Assembly: GCF_000328475.2 (NCBI RefSeq)
Contig: NC_026495.1
Location: 496,001-560,000 of the forward strand
Reading direction: 5' to 3'
From: Mycosarcoma maydis
Taxonomy: Eukaryota > Basidiomycota > Ustilaginomycetes > Ustilaginales
Length of the DNA: 64,000 bases
This document shows, piece after piece, positions 22,606 through 32,889 of this stretch. A program made the position numbers and the translations under genes. Each line of letters begins with the position of its first letter. Position 1 is the stretch's first letter. The notes below the pieces were generated by a model. It was not told the origin of the DNA. It worked only from the letters and a program-made list of their open reading frames with translations, and searched no databases.

Positions 22606-24219
22606 TTACTTGGAGTCGCCGGTGGAAGTGACAATGTTGTCCCCCTTGAAGCTGCTCTTGTTGGAGCCAGCGTCAATGTCAGCGTACTCGACGTCGCCGC
22701 TGCGGTGGGCAGCAGCCTTAGTGTCGGTAGCGGCGTGCGAGTTATCGATGTGCCAGTCGTCCGTAGCAAACAGCTCGTCAATCTCTTCAAGGCTTCGTCC
22801 CTTGGTTTCGGGGAGGAAGAAGTAGATGACGGGAACCCAGCACGCGTTGAGAACGGCAAAAATGATGTAAGTCCTCCAGCCAATGTTTTGGAGTGCACTG
22901 GGTGTGAACTTGACGATGGCAAAGTTGAAGATCCAGTTCGAGGCGGTGGACAGAGCCGAGCCCTTGGTCCTGATGAGCAACGGAAGCACCTCCGAAGGGA
23001 TAAGCCAAACTGTTGCCTGGAAGCCGAGGGAGAAGAAGAACTCAAACACGAAGAGCATTGCAGAAGCGGCTCGGCCATAGTTGGCATTCTGCGTGCCGTC
23101 CTGGATCACCTTGACAAGGCCCGTTTGGACGCACATGACGGCCGACATACCAGCAATGCAAGGAATCAGGAGCTTCTTGCGGCCAACACGGTCAATGAAG
23201 AAAATCGAGATGATAGAACCGAGGATCAGGCACATGTTGAGTCCACCAGCCATGAGTGCTGACTTCTTGTCGTCCAATCCGATCGACTTGGAGAAGAGCG
23301 TTCCGGAGTAGTAGATAAGGGCGTTGATTCCCGAGAGCTGTTGAGCGGCTTGGATGAAGCAAGCAAGGAACAAACGCTTGCGGGTTTGGATGCTGTCTTT
23401 GGCGACGAGCGATGCCCATCCGGTGTTGGCAGCGGCTCGCTCATGCTCGAGAGCCTGCTGGATACCAGCATAAGAATTTTGCACCTCGGGAGAGTCGATA
23501 GAAGCGTTGTGGAGACGCTCAAGAACAGCGATCGCCTCTTCGTGACGGCCCTTTTTGGCGAGCCAACGGGGGGAGTCGGGAATGATGAGGGTTGTGAGTA
23601 CAAGTACAATGATGAAGACACTTTGGAGAGCGACAGGGATTCGCCACACTTTGCTGCCGGTGAGACCGCTGTAGGCGAAACCATAGTCCATCCAGTACGC
23701 AAAAACAATACCGATGTTGAGCACGGTCAGATCAAGTGCAACAAGCTGGCCACGGGAGACTGCTGGCGAGGTTTCGGCTTGAAGGATGGGAACGGTCGAA
23801 TTGATGGCACCCATACCAAGACCACTGATGATTCGACCTGCAATCATGACGCCGACTGTACTGGAGGCAGCCTGAATGGCAGCTCCAATAAGCATTAGAA
23901 TCGAGCTAAGGAGAATTGTGCGACGACGTCCGAGGACATCACCAACAACAAAGGTGGAAAGCGCCCCGATCACGCAACCAATCTCGTACAGTGATACGAT
24001 GTTGCCGATGGTGTTGGCGTCGGGGTCGTTGAACGTCTCCTTGAACTGGGTCGTGTTGATAACGCCGCCCAACAGTCCGTTCTCTATTCCGACAGTACAG
24101 AAGGCCACGGCGCAGGTTGCAGTGATGACAGAGAGTAGCGCATTGCCGCGGAGGCCGATATCGATACCGAAATGGTCGTTGCTGATGCGACGAGGGGTAT
24201 AGTGGTATTTGGAGCCCAT
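22606..24219 (-). CDS. MFS sugar transporter
   Basis: Plasma-membrane proton-coupled sugar porter of the major facilitator superfamily, 537 residues, intronless. Twelve hydrophobic helices can be traced. Family marks: GVIGALSTFVVGDVLGRRR (helix 2 and loop), GRIISGLGMGAINSTVP, ETSPAVSRGQLVALD (helix 4-5 loop), PDSPRWLAKKGR before the central loop, QQLSGINALIYYSG in helix 7, FFIDRVGRKKLL, and PETKGRSLEEIDELF after helix 12. The start is the ATG at 24219; the longer open frame upstream begins only with a GTG and reads like pyrimidine-rich leader. The substrate cannot be named; the nearest types are hexose, xylose or lactose permeases. It is divergent from the SMP-30-like gene across 2.1 kb. Confidence 0.93.
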   Translation of the reverse strand: MGSKYHYTPRRISNDHFGIDIGLRGNALLSVITATCAVAFCTVGIENGLLGGVINTTQFKETFNDPDANTIGNIVSLYEIGCVIGALSTFVVGDVLGRRRTILLSSILMLIGAAIQAASSTVGVMIAGRIISGLGMGAINSTVPILQAETSPAVSRGQLVALDLTVLNIGIVFAYWMDYGFAYSGLTGSKVWRIPVALQSVFIIVLVLTTLIIPDSPRWLAKKGRHEEAIAVLERLHNASIDSPEVQNSYAGIQQALEHERAAANTGWASLVAKDSIQTRKRLFLACFIQAAQQLSGINALIYYSGTLFSKSIGLDDKKSALMAGGLNMCLILGSIISIFFIDRVGRKKLLIPCIAGMSAVMCVQTGLVKVIQDGTQNANYGRAASAMLFVFEFFFSLGFQATVWLIPSEVLPLLIRTKGSALSTASNWIFNFAIVKFTPSALQNIGWRTYIIFAVLNACWVPVIYFFLPETKGRSLEEIDELFATDDWHIDNSHAATDTKAAAHRSGDVEYADIDAGSNKSSFKGDNIVTSTGDSK

Positions 24220-26313
24220 GATGGCGAAGAAGTGTGGAGAGTTATTGCGGGCAAGGATGTGTGGGAAAAAAAGAAGAGAAGGGAGGAGTGCGGGGAAGGG
24301 GATCTTATAGAAAGGTATCGAGGATGAAGGGGAGGAGAAGGAAGTGTCAGACAAGTTGCACGACCGGCTTGAGGATTGCACGGGGCTGGGTGCCTGTCAC
24401 GCGTGGGACGCAAATTCGGTGCCTCGTGGGCAGCGAACTGTAACTTAATGAAACCCTGCGGACCGTTTGGTGAAGACAGGGCACGAACACAAACGTAAAT
24501 GCAGGGAAAGTAAGATGACACTGACACGACGCTGGTGTGATACGAACAAGCAGAGGCAGACAATGTATTGGGTAGGTTAAACGGTGGTTGCCTGACACCA
24601 GGGACGGAATAGAGCACCCCGGCAAGGTGAATGCAGGCGAGAAGTAAAGGAGAATACGGCAGTTCGGGCCGGAGATTGGTCAAAGAGACTGGAGTAGTCC
24701 AAGGAATGCGGAGGAGGTAGGGTCTGCGCATGGGAAGGGGGCAATCGGGTGAAGTGCGAGGTGATCAGGAGAGGAGCTCCAAAGCAGCGACAAGTGCATA
24801 GCGGTGGGTATCGGGATCCTGGGATTCTGACTCGAGCAAGATTAATGCGGTGCGCATGGCGGAACAAGGAAGGGGAAGGGGAAGCGGGGAAGAGAGGGAG
24901 ATTATGATTGCTGTGGGGCCTAAGAGCGGAGTTTGCGAAATGTTCCAACCACAGCATCGGGCGTCGAATTGACCGGGTCAGCTATTTTTATGCGCTGACA
25001 GGGTTATGTCTAGACAAGCCGAGCGAGAAACCAGAGCGAGGAACACGCGGGGGAATCTTGACAGCGGCCAATCACGAATCAAATCAAGCAACGCGGACCG
25101 GTGCACGGTGGGGAAGCCACGAGCCGCGTGAGCCACTGAGCCACGGAGCCACGAAGCCACGAAGCCACGCTCCTGACTGTATAGTAATTCAGTCGTGGCA
25201 CTACTGACTCTGTTTGTGCAACCACAATCACGCATTGTAATTCGAGAATCACTTGCCTCCTAGCCGAATTCCAGCGTTGCGGACAGGGTCACGTCGAAGC
25301 CAGCCAGACACGAGACTCTCCATTTTCCTTTGAATGCGACGCGTGCTGCTGTTTTGGCGTTTGTGTATTGGTCGTGAATATTCGTGATTCAGTTTGTTAT
25401 TACTGTCAGCCGGACCGCCATTTAGCTCGCGCGTGCACTTATCCGCCAAGCCGTGAGCTTCCCATGAATGCAAGCCATAGATGAGACTTGTTTGTGAGCC
25501 ATTCATTCACATTAGCTTCTACGATTGTCCCTTGGATCGTCAATACAAGGCTCCGAAATGACCCGAAATGACGATGAGCGCAGCCTTTACAGTACGTTTT
25601 TCTCGATAGGTCCGCTGCTTTTGACTTTCCAACTAACAACCAACACGAATTTCGCTCGAAGAATCGGTGACGTACACTGAGCGAACGGATAGCCGACGCC
25701 CTGAACGGACCGCAAAGAGTCAGACCAAGTCTTGTGTATGAGCAAATCATACAGTACTTGGAGCTGAACGTGGCACGAGGCAAGTACAACGGAAAATTTC
25801 GCTCAGCTCCTTGCCAGAAAACAAACAAATCTGTGAATTCTGAGCTCAACGCTGGTCTAATCGTGAATTTGCCCGAGGCACAAACGACCTGCTACCAAGT
25901 GCGGCAAAAGTCACGATTGGCAGCGGGGCTACAATCTAGACCGGTCCGGTGCTCCGGTTTTTATTTATTTATTTATTAAAATTCATACACGAATCCTCAA
26001 TCGTCAGCTGCAAGTGTTACGTTAGGCTACGGTCCGGCATCGCAACTCCACTAGCATCTCCTGTTGGTAGCCATCCACCATCCACGCGTTCCTGTCCTTT
26101 GTTTAAGGTCTATCTTGGGCGGAGCTTTGTATGGGATCACTGACCGAGACCCGTTCATCCTTGACCACATGGACATGTCCGGCCCGCTTTTTGTTGTAGA
26201 CATCTCCTCGTCATTGCAACGCCCATCACGCTCCTTTTCATCTCCTGCTAGTGCTGTCCTCTTATCGTCTTTCAGACGCCTTTCAGAAGCAACCGTATCG
26301 ACCCACGACTACC
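24220..26313. promoter_or_regulatory. Divergent 2.1-kb promoter region, sugar transporter and SMP-30-like gene
   Basis: The half near the transporter is pyrimidine-rich on its sense strand, as in a fungal leader. The spacer also has an 8-base tandem (25131-25169), a heptamer motif near 25071, and an (ATTT)n run at about 25961-25978. No gene is supported. Confidence 0.45.
25131..25169. repeat. 8-base tandem repeat, AGCCACGA type
   Basis: Five consecutive units: AGCCACTG, AGCCACGG, AGCCACGA, AGCCACGA and AGCCACG. Related AGCC-type units precede it from about 25115. The core CCACGA resembles the heptamer family seen elsewhere, but the period is 8. Confidence 0.7.
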
Positions 26314-27495
26314 ATGTCTGCCACTTCGACCACCCGTAATGTCGGCATCGTCAGCCTCGATGCCGACTTTGATCGCCTCATTGGCAGCTCGGCAAGTATG
26401 CGAAGGCTGCTTGTCGACGCCAACGGTCAGCAGACCTTCCACGAGGCAGGCATCTACCTGCCCAAGCACGGCAAGGTCTACCTCTCCTCTAATCGCCTCG
26501 AGCACTCCGAGCATGGCCAGCGCGCCCTCATTGTTGGAGTGCCGTTGAGCAAGATCCCCTCTGCGAGTATCGACGTCGAGCGCTCGCAAGAGGGTCTCCT
26601 CCAAGAGCTGTCAGCGGAGCAGCAAGATGCGCTGTGGTCTCAACTCGAAATCCTCGACGACCTCCCCGACCATCTAGCCATGCCCAATGGTGCTACCAAC
26701 TGGGATGACGACAGCGTACTCTGGTGCGAACAGGGACTGGACTCGCGTAACGTCGCTTCCACGCTGGTGATTCACCATGTCGACGGCCACAAGACCAAGA
26801 CGGTGCTGTCCAACTTCCAAGGAAAGCCTTTTTCCAGCTTGAACGACGTTGTCAAGCACCCTACCACAGGCTGTGTCTTCTTCACCGACCCAGACTACGG
26901 CGTCGAGCAGTCGTTCAAGTCGAGCCAAAGAGAGTATGCTCCCAACGGGATCTACGTCTGGAACCCGGCGACCAATCAAGTCCGACTCTTGGACGCCTCC
27001 AACTACGTCAAGCCCAATGGAGTCACATTTGTGCCCTCCTCCGCCAACGATGGGTCGGGACTGCTGATCACGACTGATACCGGCCGCTTCCGTTTCCACC
27101 GCAACGACAAGATGGGCGATTTCTACGTGGATGACAACGGCCCGTCGCTCCTCTATTCATACAAGGTGCATGCCGACTCTGCCTCTAAAGACGGCCTGCC
27201 AGCAGTAAATGTTGAGTCGCGGCGCGAGTTTGCACAGTCCGCGAATGGGGTGCCGGACGGTGTTCACGTTGACACGGAGGGTAACGTGTGGGCTGGTCAC
27301 GGCGATGGCGTGCACGTCTACCAGCCGCAATCGGATGGCAGCGGCAAGCTGATCGGCAAGTTTGTGATTCCGGGCGGCAAGGGTGTGGCCAACTTCTGCT
27401 GGGCAGGCAAGACCAGCTCGGGAGCATATCGACTGCTCCTGTTTGCCGAAGATGAGCTTTGGGAAGTGCTTGTCGGCGTCAATGGTCATGATTAG
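26314..27495 (+). CDS. SMP-30 / gluconolactonase / LRE-like beta-propeller enzyme
   Basis: A 393-residue protein of the SMP-30/gluconolactonase-like region, a six-bladed beta-propeller group that hydrolyses sugar lactones or related esters with one divalent metal. Visible family elements: FHEAGIYLPKHGKVYLSSNR, the acidic LPNGATNW-like turn (AMPNGATNWDDDSVLWCEQG), GKPFSSLNDVVKHPTTGCVF with FTDPDYG (the metal-site Asn-Asp region), NQVRLLDASNYVKPNGVTF, and NGVPDGVHVDTEGNVWAGHG near the end. The start at 26314 has a good context (CTACCATGTC). There is no signal peptide, so it is cytosolic. Fungal members of this shape are often annotated as lactonohydrolases; the natural substrate is not evident. 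Neighbours (sugar transporter, regulator) fit carbohydrate use. Confidence 0.85.
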   Translation: MSATSTTRNVGIVSLDADFDRLIGSSASMRRLLVDANGQQTFHEAGIYLPKHGKVYLSSNRLEHSEHGQRALIVGVPLSKIPSASIDVERSQEGLLQELSAEQQDALWSQLEILDDLPDHLAMPNGATNWDDDSVLWCEQGLDSRNVASTLVIHHVDGHKTKTVLSNFQGKPFSSLNDVVKHPTTGCVFFTDPDYGVEQSFKSSQREYAPNGIYVWNPATNQVRLLDASNYVKPNGVTFVPSSANDGSGLLITTDTGRFRFHRNDKMGDFYVDDNGPSLLYSYKVHADSASKDGLPAVNVESRREFAQSANGVPDGVHVDTEGNVWAGHGDGVHVYQPQSDGSGKLIGKFVIPGGKGVANFCWAGKTSSGAYRLLLFAEDELWEVLVGVNGHD

Positions 27496-28663
27496 AAAGC
27501 GTTGTTAGCCTGTGGACCTAACCACCAAAGATCAAAAAGCATTTAGAAACTCTGGGTGATCATGTCGAGACTGTGCATCGTTGTACAGTCTTCACGATTG
27601 TGACAAGGTTGATGCGCCCTCATTAGACAGGTGGAAGTGCGCGTGGCTGTTTGCTGTTCGTGCAATCACCTCGTTATCTTTTCGAGACGATGCGCAAAAG
27701 ACTTTCAGGGCCATTGTTTGAATCGTGCTGAAAGCTCCGATGAGAAAGCCATTTCGAACTTCGGTCGCCAAAGGTAGATTCGCTCCAGCTGATGGCCAAA
27801 GAAGCTATCGGACAGCCAGAGACAACGTGTTCTATTCAATCGGCTTTCGCAAATAGATCTGAACTCCCGATCGATCCCACACGCCGAACCAACCTTGCAC
27901 AAAGTTGAATTGCAGCGAACTAACCTAAGTTAACTTAAGTTATCTTAGCAGTCTCGAGTGGTTCCAGCGTATGCAGTATGACACACCTTCGTGGCTTCGT
28001 GTTCGCTTCTTTTGTACCGACTCGAGTTTGGCCTTTGGCCAGCACAGCAACCGATTTTTGGCGCTATTCGACTTTGGCCTGAAGCTACTTTGTTTCGCCT
28101 CGGCTCGGTCGCAAGCTGTGCAACACAGAGCGTTGCGACAATCATCATCACGAATCGCGAATGTGATTTGCAGTCGTGAACCAAGAATAGCTGGCGGAGC
28201 CTGTTTCAATGCCAAGCGAGGTCGCACACCTGACGATTGGTATGGCTTGGCGCATGAAAAACGCGTCCGCTGCCTTGCTGTCGCCTCGGGACGCGCTAAC
28301 CGACATCTCGAAAGCGAAGCCGTGAGCGGCGAGAACGGCGTTTTTTTTCTGTCTTGATCTGCGGAACACCTCGTCTGTACCCTTCATTCCACGCCCCACC
28401 ACGGAAAACCGCGTCGCCCTCTGCTAAGCGCTGCAACTGGCTACTGGCTGCGGAGCATCAAACTAACCTGCGTCATGTGAGCTCTTTCCAACCCTCTCCG
28501 CTGGCGTTTTCGAGAAGCTTGGACCCTGTCTTGTACCGCTGCGGGTTTCCTTTATAAGCCACAGCCTTTCTCCCTCGGCAACTCCCTGAACGTGTCCTCA
28601 CCATCAACGCATCTGCTTCATCTATCTATCTATCTCTCGCCCGGTCCCTTACCAACGCCAACA
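27496..28663. promoter_or_regulatory. Upstream region of the secreted QxW protein
   Basis: A 1.2-kb spacer. A perfect 12-base palindrome, TAACTTAAGTTA, lies at 27930-27941 inside a longer run of CTTAAG/AAGTTA words. A (CTAT)n run at about 28619-28633 sits just before the start codon. No gene is supported. Confidence 0.45.
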
Positions 28664-29410
28664 ATGAGATCCATGTTCCAACTCAGTACCCTGGTCTGCG
28701 CCGCCGCACTGGCGACGTCGGCGGTGGCCATGCCCACGCCTGCCGAGCCGCTGTTTGTGTCTCGAATGGTTCGACGACAGATTTTACACGACAGCTCTGC
28801 GCCTGTTCCATCTGTTGCCACCTCCACGTGTGGAGAATATGCATTGCAACAACCGCAGAAGCTCCAATTACGATCTTACAACGATTCGGCCTCGGCGTAT
28901 TTCTCCGTCAGTGACACTAATTCGCAGTACCTGCTAACAGCACTTGCCCCGACGAGCGGTTCGCAGGACGCATACGAGTTTGACTTTCAAACATGCAACT
29001 ACACCGGCTTCACCCAAGGCTTTTCGCGAAACCGCGGCGGCAGTATGGGCGCTCCCGTCGAGTTCTGGGGCCGCGTCGTCACCAATGTTACCACCACCAC
29101 CACCGCCGCCACCGCTGCCGCCGAGCAGACGTCCCAGCAAAAGTGCCTCTCGGCCTCTTCTGCTCAGGACACCAGCGGCACCTTTACTCTCGACAGCTGC
29201 AACGACGCCGACTCAAAGCAGTGGTTCCGTCTGCAGGAAGGCATCGGTGGCGCCCAATTATCCTACTTCCCCGTCCAAAATCACACCGGCTACCAGTACA
29301 ACGGCCAAACGCCCGAGTTCTTCCAAGCTGATCTTCATCCATCGTCCCAAGATGTCAACGCGGTTCGATATACGCAAGTCGACTCATATCAGTACGTCCT
29401 TTTCGACTGA
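28664..29410 (+). CDS. Secreted protein with a ricin-B-like QxW motif
   Basis: A 248-residue secreted protein. A signal peptide covers about residues 1-22 (hydrophobic LSTLVCAAALATSAVA). A dibasic site in VSRMVRRQ (about residue 38) would suit Kex2 cleavage. The C-terminal half contains KCLSASSAQDTSGTFTLDSC and then KQWFRLQ, the Cys / Leu-x-x-Cys / QxW pattern of a beta-trefoil (ricin-B-like) carbohydrate-binding repeat. A Thr/Ala run (about 29087-29122) interrupts the middle. There are about five cysteines and several N-glycosylation sequons (NDS, NYT, NVT, NHT). A cell-wall, lectin-like or host-contact role is possible; only secretion is well supported. It converges on the next gene, 250 bases apart. 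Confidence 0.8.
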   Translation: MRSMFQLSTLVCAAALATSAVAMPTPAEPLFVSRMVRRQILHDSSAPVPSVATSTCGEYALQQPQKLQLRSYNDSASAYFSVSDTNSQYLLTALAPTSGSQDAYEFDFQTCNYTGFTQGFSRNRGGSMGAPVEFWGRVVTNVTTTTTAATAAAEQTSQQKCLSASSAQDTSGTFTLDSCNDADSKQWFRLQEGIGGAQLSYFPVQNHTGYQYNGQTPEFFQADLHPSSQDVNAVRYTQVDSYQYVLFD

Positions 29411-29658
29411 ACGACATCTTCACTCAAAGATTCGACTCGTCCCCGTGTTGATAGTCCATACAATTGTGATTCCGAGTAGCGAGCGCCATTTGTCATTTCG
29501 AGTAGCAAACAAGGACAGCACATTGTAAAGAATTCTGAATCAGGGCTGTCACACCTTGACCGAAAATAGTGTGGGTATGAGTGGATGAACGATCCAACGT
29601 GCGTGTCAGACGGCCGTGAGCATTCCAAGAAAGGAACACAAAGGGCGAGCGACGACGC

Positions 29659-32600
29659 TCAGCGTAACGAGGTTCTGCGAGGGAAGGGGAGAGAGTCGCG
29701 TCGATCTGTGCTGTCATCCTCACCGCCAATGTTGCGTCTTCTTCGGCGTCGCCTGTTATCCTGCGAGGTCTCGTGAGATGCGCCTCCGTCCCCATCATCG
29801 CCGAGAGGGGTGGCCCTTTCGCTAGCGGCATTGACTTCTTGCTCTCGTCGCTGTCGCTCCACCCTGCGTTGCCGTTCCAGCAGTCTTGCACGCTGTGCAT
29901 AAGCTTCGAATGTAGCCTGCCTGGCCTCGGCAGGAGTTGAGGCGCCCGACCCGGAGACATACACGCGGATACCCGTTGGCGAGGCACCGCCGCTCACTCT
30001 CTCGTAGTCTGCATTTCTGGCACTGCGCGATCGTTGCGAAGCGCGAGACGTAGCACCGTTGGCATCTTCCTCATCGTCGTCATGGTCATCGCTGCCACGG
30101 CGACGTGCCAGCCGCCTCGACTCGGTTTGCAAAAAGTCGGTCAAGTCAAAGTCGAATGTGTCGTCGCCCGCCATGCCAAGATCCAAATCAAGATCAATAT
30201 ACTCTTCCGCATCCACGTCTCGATCGTCCAGAGTAAGGTCGCCGACGCCGCCGCTGCCGTCGTCCGCGTCCTCTTCGTCGTCCTCCCCCTCGTCTTGGCC
30301 CACTGCAGATGCCGCTGCGGGCAGGTGGCCGCGGCTTTCGCTGCGCTGACGCGAGCGCAGTACAGCGGCGGGCGTAGTGATGAAAGTGAAAGAGCCGCTT
30401 CGGCCCGCGATGGAACGCTCTGGTAGAGGAAGTAGGGAGGAGGCGCCAATTGAATTCAATTGCAAAGTGGCTGTGCCCTCCGGCGAAGGAGGCAAAGTGC
30501 CAATCTCGATACTGGTCTCAACGACATCTTCATCGATCGCATCGTTGTCATCCGTGGTCTGATACGGCATCTGTGTGGCGACATAAAGATCCTCTGGTTG
30601 GCGCAGTGACAGAGACGAGCGCGCAGACCGGATGCTGGACGAGTCAGAACGGTGGAGCGGCAATGCTCGTACAGCATTCCGACGACGGAGCGCGGTCGTG
30701 CGCGTCAATGAGATATCTGGGTCGGTATGCTCCGTTGGTGGATCAACGGATTGCCCGCGTCCCACATCACCCGAGGCACGGAGGGGATGCGGGTCGAGAA
30801 GCGCTTGGCGTTCATCGTCGTGCCGGGAAGAAAGGCGCAACCATCGCTGCAAGGCCGAGGCGACCGAGCTCGAGCCGAGCGCCTGGCGCACTTGGTCGTC
30901 TTCGTTCAAATTGTTGCGAAGGGAGTCGTCGTGACGGCGGGCGTACTCCCAGGCTGCACGCGGATTCGTGATGGGATCTGGTCGTGCGGATGATCCCTCG
31001 TTCGTCATGGGCCCCATGATCTCGTCATCGAGTGCGTACGGTAGCTCGAGATCTGGGTGCCAACGAGCGTATGTCTCTTCGCGAACGCCTGTGCTCGGCG
31101 GTGCACTGGGGTAGGTAGACGTATCACGGTCCAGGTAGTACCATGCTGCTAGCTTGCGTCGCCAAGTACGGATCGAATCAGAACAGGGCGGACTCACGTC
31201 AGATCGAGCCCAGTGCGATTCTTCCAAAGTGGCGAGCCAATGGTGGTGGGCTCGGTGCTCTTCTTGGCGAGAATTGGCGACAGTGGACGATTCGATGCTA
31301 ATCTCGGTGCTCTCTAGCTGACTCGTTGGGCGCGACATCGATGAGAGAAGTAAAAGGTGGCGCGCTCTCCACAGCGATGTACGCTCTCGCGGAGCGTCGG
31401 CGTGACTGTCTGCAATAGGCTCTTGCGCAGCAGGGCCGTTGCGGCTGGAGACGAGACAAGAGAGACGGCGGAGGGTATCGTCGAAGAGCTCGATGGTGTC
31501 CATCACTAGGGCATACGAGCCACGCATGTTTGAATTCTCCCACTCGGGTTGTGTTGAAGTGGCGTCGCGCTGCGCACTCTGCAGCTGAGTGCAGGCCAAG
31601 TCCATGTGCAGCTGGAAGAGCGAAGCCCGTAATGATTCGATGCAAGTACAGATAAATTGGCTCGATCTGAGGCGCTCTGCTTCACCAATTGTCCTCGCTG
31701 CTTGAGCGTTGCGGCGTGATGCTTCGGCGAGCCGTGCCGAGATAGTCTGCGGTGTGATACCGATGCTTGAAGACGAGCGAGCGACGGATATTCGTTGCGA
31801 TAGTTGTGGAAGGAAGTGATTGGGCGACAGAATCGACGACACAGCCTCGCCATTGGAAACAGGGCGTGTGTTTCGGAGTGGAAGGGAAGGGCCAGAGATC
31901 GTCGGATGAGGGACCCGGGCGGCAAAGGTAGGCGCATCCTGAGAAGAGACAAGCAAATCTGGGGTGGAGCCGATGAGGCCATCCGACGAAGAGTGAAGAA
32001 AGTTGCGCAGGGTGCGGCGCTCCGTGCTACTTGAGGCATGGTTCGAGCCGGGAAGGGAAGAGCGATGCGCTGGCCGAAGGGCACGCAGGGGCGGGTACGT
32101 AGGGTCGATGTCGTCTGTGTTTGCATTGGCGTGGCGAGAAGCGGTATCGACGTTCAGAAAGGGCGACATGCGACGAGAAAAGCCAGTATCGCCGCGAAAG
32201 CGACTCGAGGAAGTTGTTCGGTCGGTGCGAGAGGAAGCAATGGCTGATCGTAATGAGGCAGCCGGATCGCGAGAGGAGTTGACAGCAGATGCGGTGGCCG
32301 GATCGTGACTCAGACCGCGTTTCTTTGCTAGGGCCTGACGAGCGGTTTCTTTGATGATGATTTCCAAGCTGCGTTTGAGAAGTTTATCGGTTGGGTCGAG
32401 GTGCTCAGCAAACTGCTCAAAGGAGTAATCCGGTTGTGACACGGAAGGGATGCGTGCCGAAGCAGGGTCAAGATGAGCACGGCTGGAAGTTGAAGGTCCA
32501 ACCGTAGCCTGTGAGTCCGAGTCATCGTTCGAGTCGTTCGAGTCGCGAACATACTGCATCTCGCGTGCGCGTCTGCGACGTTGCGCTGACAGACTTGTTA

Positions 32601-32889
32601 CGCTGTCTGTGCCAAGGGAAGCCTCGCGAGAAGGACGGGTGGACCCAAGGGTAAGCAGGCTAGAAAGAGGCGTGGAGTAGGAGGAAGAAGGGGCTTCCCC
32701 AGATCGAACGTGGTCTGCATCGCGAAGGAAGGAGAGGATAACGCGGTTGCGGCGAGAGATGGAAGGGCACAGATCGAAAGCCTGTTCGATCTCGTTGGCC
32801 TCGTTGAGTTGGTCTAGTACGTGGACGCAAGCCTGCTTGACCTTGTTGAGGAAGACATCGTCAAAGTGTCCCTGCGTCAGGCGTCCCAT
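29659..32889 (-). CDS. Unrecognised Ser/Arg-rich acidic protein
   Basis: An intronless protein of 1076 residues that I do not recognise. The N-terminal 60 residues look folded and helical (FDDVFLNKVKQACVHVLDQL, then EIEQAFDLCPSISRRNRVIL). A Ser-rich, low-complexity region follows, with a second helical block about residues 395-500 (RLRSSQFICTCIESLRASLF, LVMDTIELFDDTLRRLSCLV) and a Trp-containing block about 565-640 (HHHWLATLEESHWARSD, RTWRRKLAAWYYL). Acidic runs near residue 895 (EGEDDEEDADDG) and 915-945 (DVDAEEYIDLDLDLG) suggest binding to basic partners or chromatin. A coiled Arg/Glu-rich stretch near 1005 and an Arg run (RRRRRR) near the end may be a nuclear signal. No membrane segment or enzyme motif was found. 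Confidence 0.7.
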   Translation of the reverse strand: MGRLTQGHFDDVFLNKVKQACVHVLDQLNEANEIEQAFDLCPSISRRNRVILSFLRDADHVRSGEAPSSSYSTPLSSLLTLGSTRPSREASLGTDSVTSLSAQRRRRAREMQYVRDSNDSNDDSDSQATVGPSTSSRAHLDPASARIPSVSQPDYSFEQFAEHLDPTDKLLKRSLEIIIKETARQALAKKRGLSHDPATASAVNSSRDPAASLRSAIASSRTDRTTSSSRFRGDTGFSRRMSPFLNVDTASRHANANTDDIDPTYPPLRALRPAHRSSLPGSNHASSSTERRTLRNFLHSSSDGLIGSTPDLLVSSQDAPTFAARVPHPTISGPSLPLRNTRPVSNGEAVSSILSPNHFLPQLSQRISVARSSSSIGITPQTISARLAEASRRNAQAARTIGEAERLRSSQFICTCIESLRASLFQLHMDLACTQLQSAQRDATSTQPEWENSNMRGSYALVMDTIELFDDTLRRLSCLVSSRNGPAAQEPIADSHADAPRERTSLWRARHLLLLSSMSRPTSQLESTEISIESSTVANSRQEEHRAHHHWLATLEESHWARSDVSPPCSDSIRTWRRKLAAWYYLDRDTSTYPSAPPSTGVREETYARWHPDLELPYALDDEIMGPMTNEGSSARPDPITNPRAAWEYARRHDDSLRNNLNEDDQVRQALGSSSVASALQRWLRLSSRHDDERQALLDPHPLRASGDVGRGQSVDPPTEHTDPDISLTRTTALRRRNAVRALPLHRSDSSSIRSARSSLSLRQPEDLYVATQMPYQTTDDNDAIDEDVVETSIEIGTLPPSPEGTATLQLNSIGASSLLPLPERSIAGRSGSFTFITTPAAVLRSRQRSESRGHLPAAASAVGQDEGEDDEEDADDGSGGVGDLTLDDRDVDAEEYIDLDLDLGMAGDDTFDFDLTDFLQTESRRLARRRGSDDHDDDEEDANGATSRASQRSRSARNADYERVSGGASPTGIRVYVSGSGASTPAEARQATFEAYAQRARLLERQRRVERQRREQEVNAASERATPLGDDGDGGASHETSQDNRRRRRRRNIGGEDDSTDRRDSLPFPRRTSLR

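Noticed and set aside
22558..23898. Plus-strand frames of 234 and 185 residues
   Set aside because: They are antisense shadows of the sugar transporter and have no domain.
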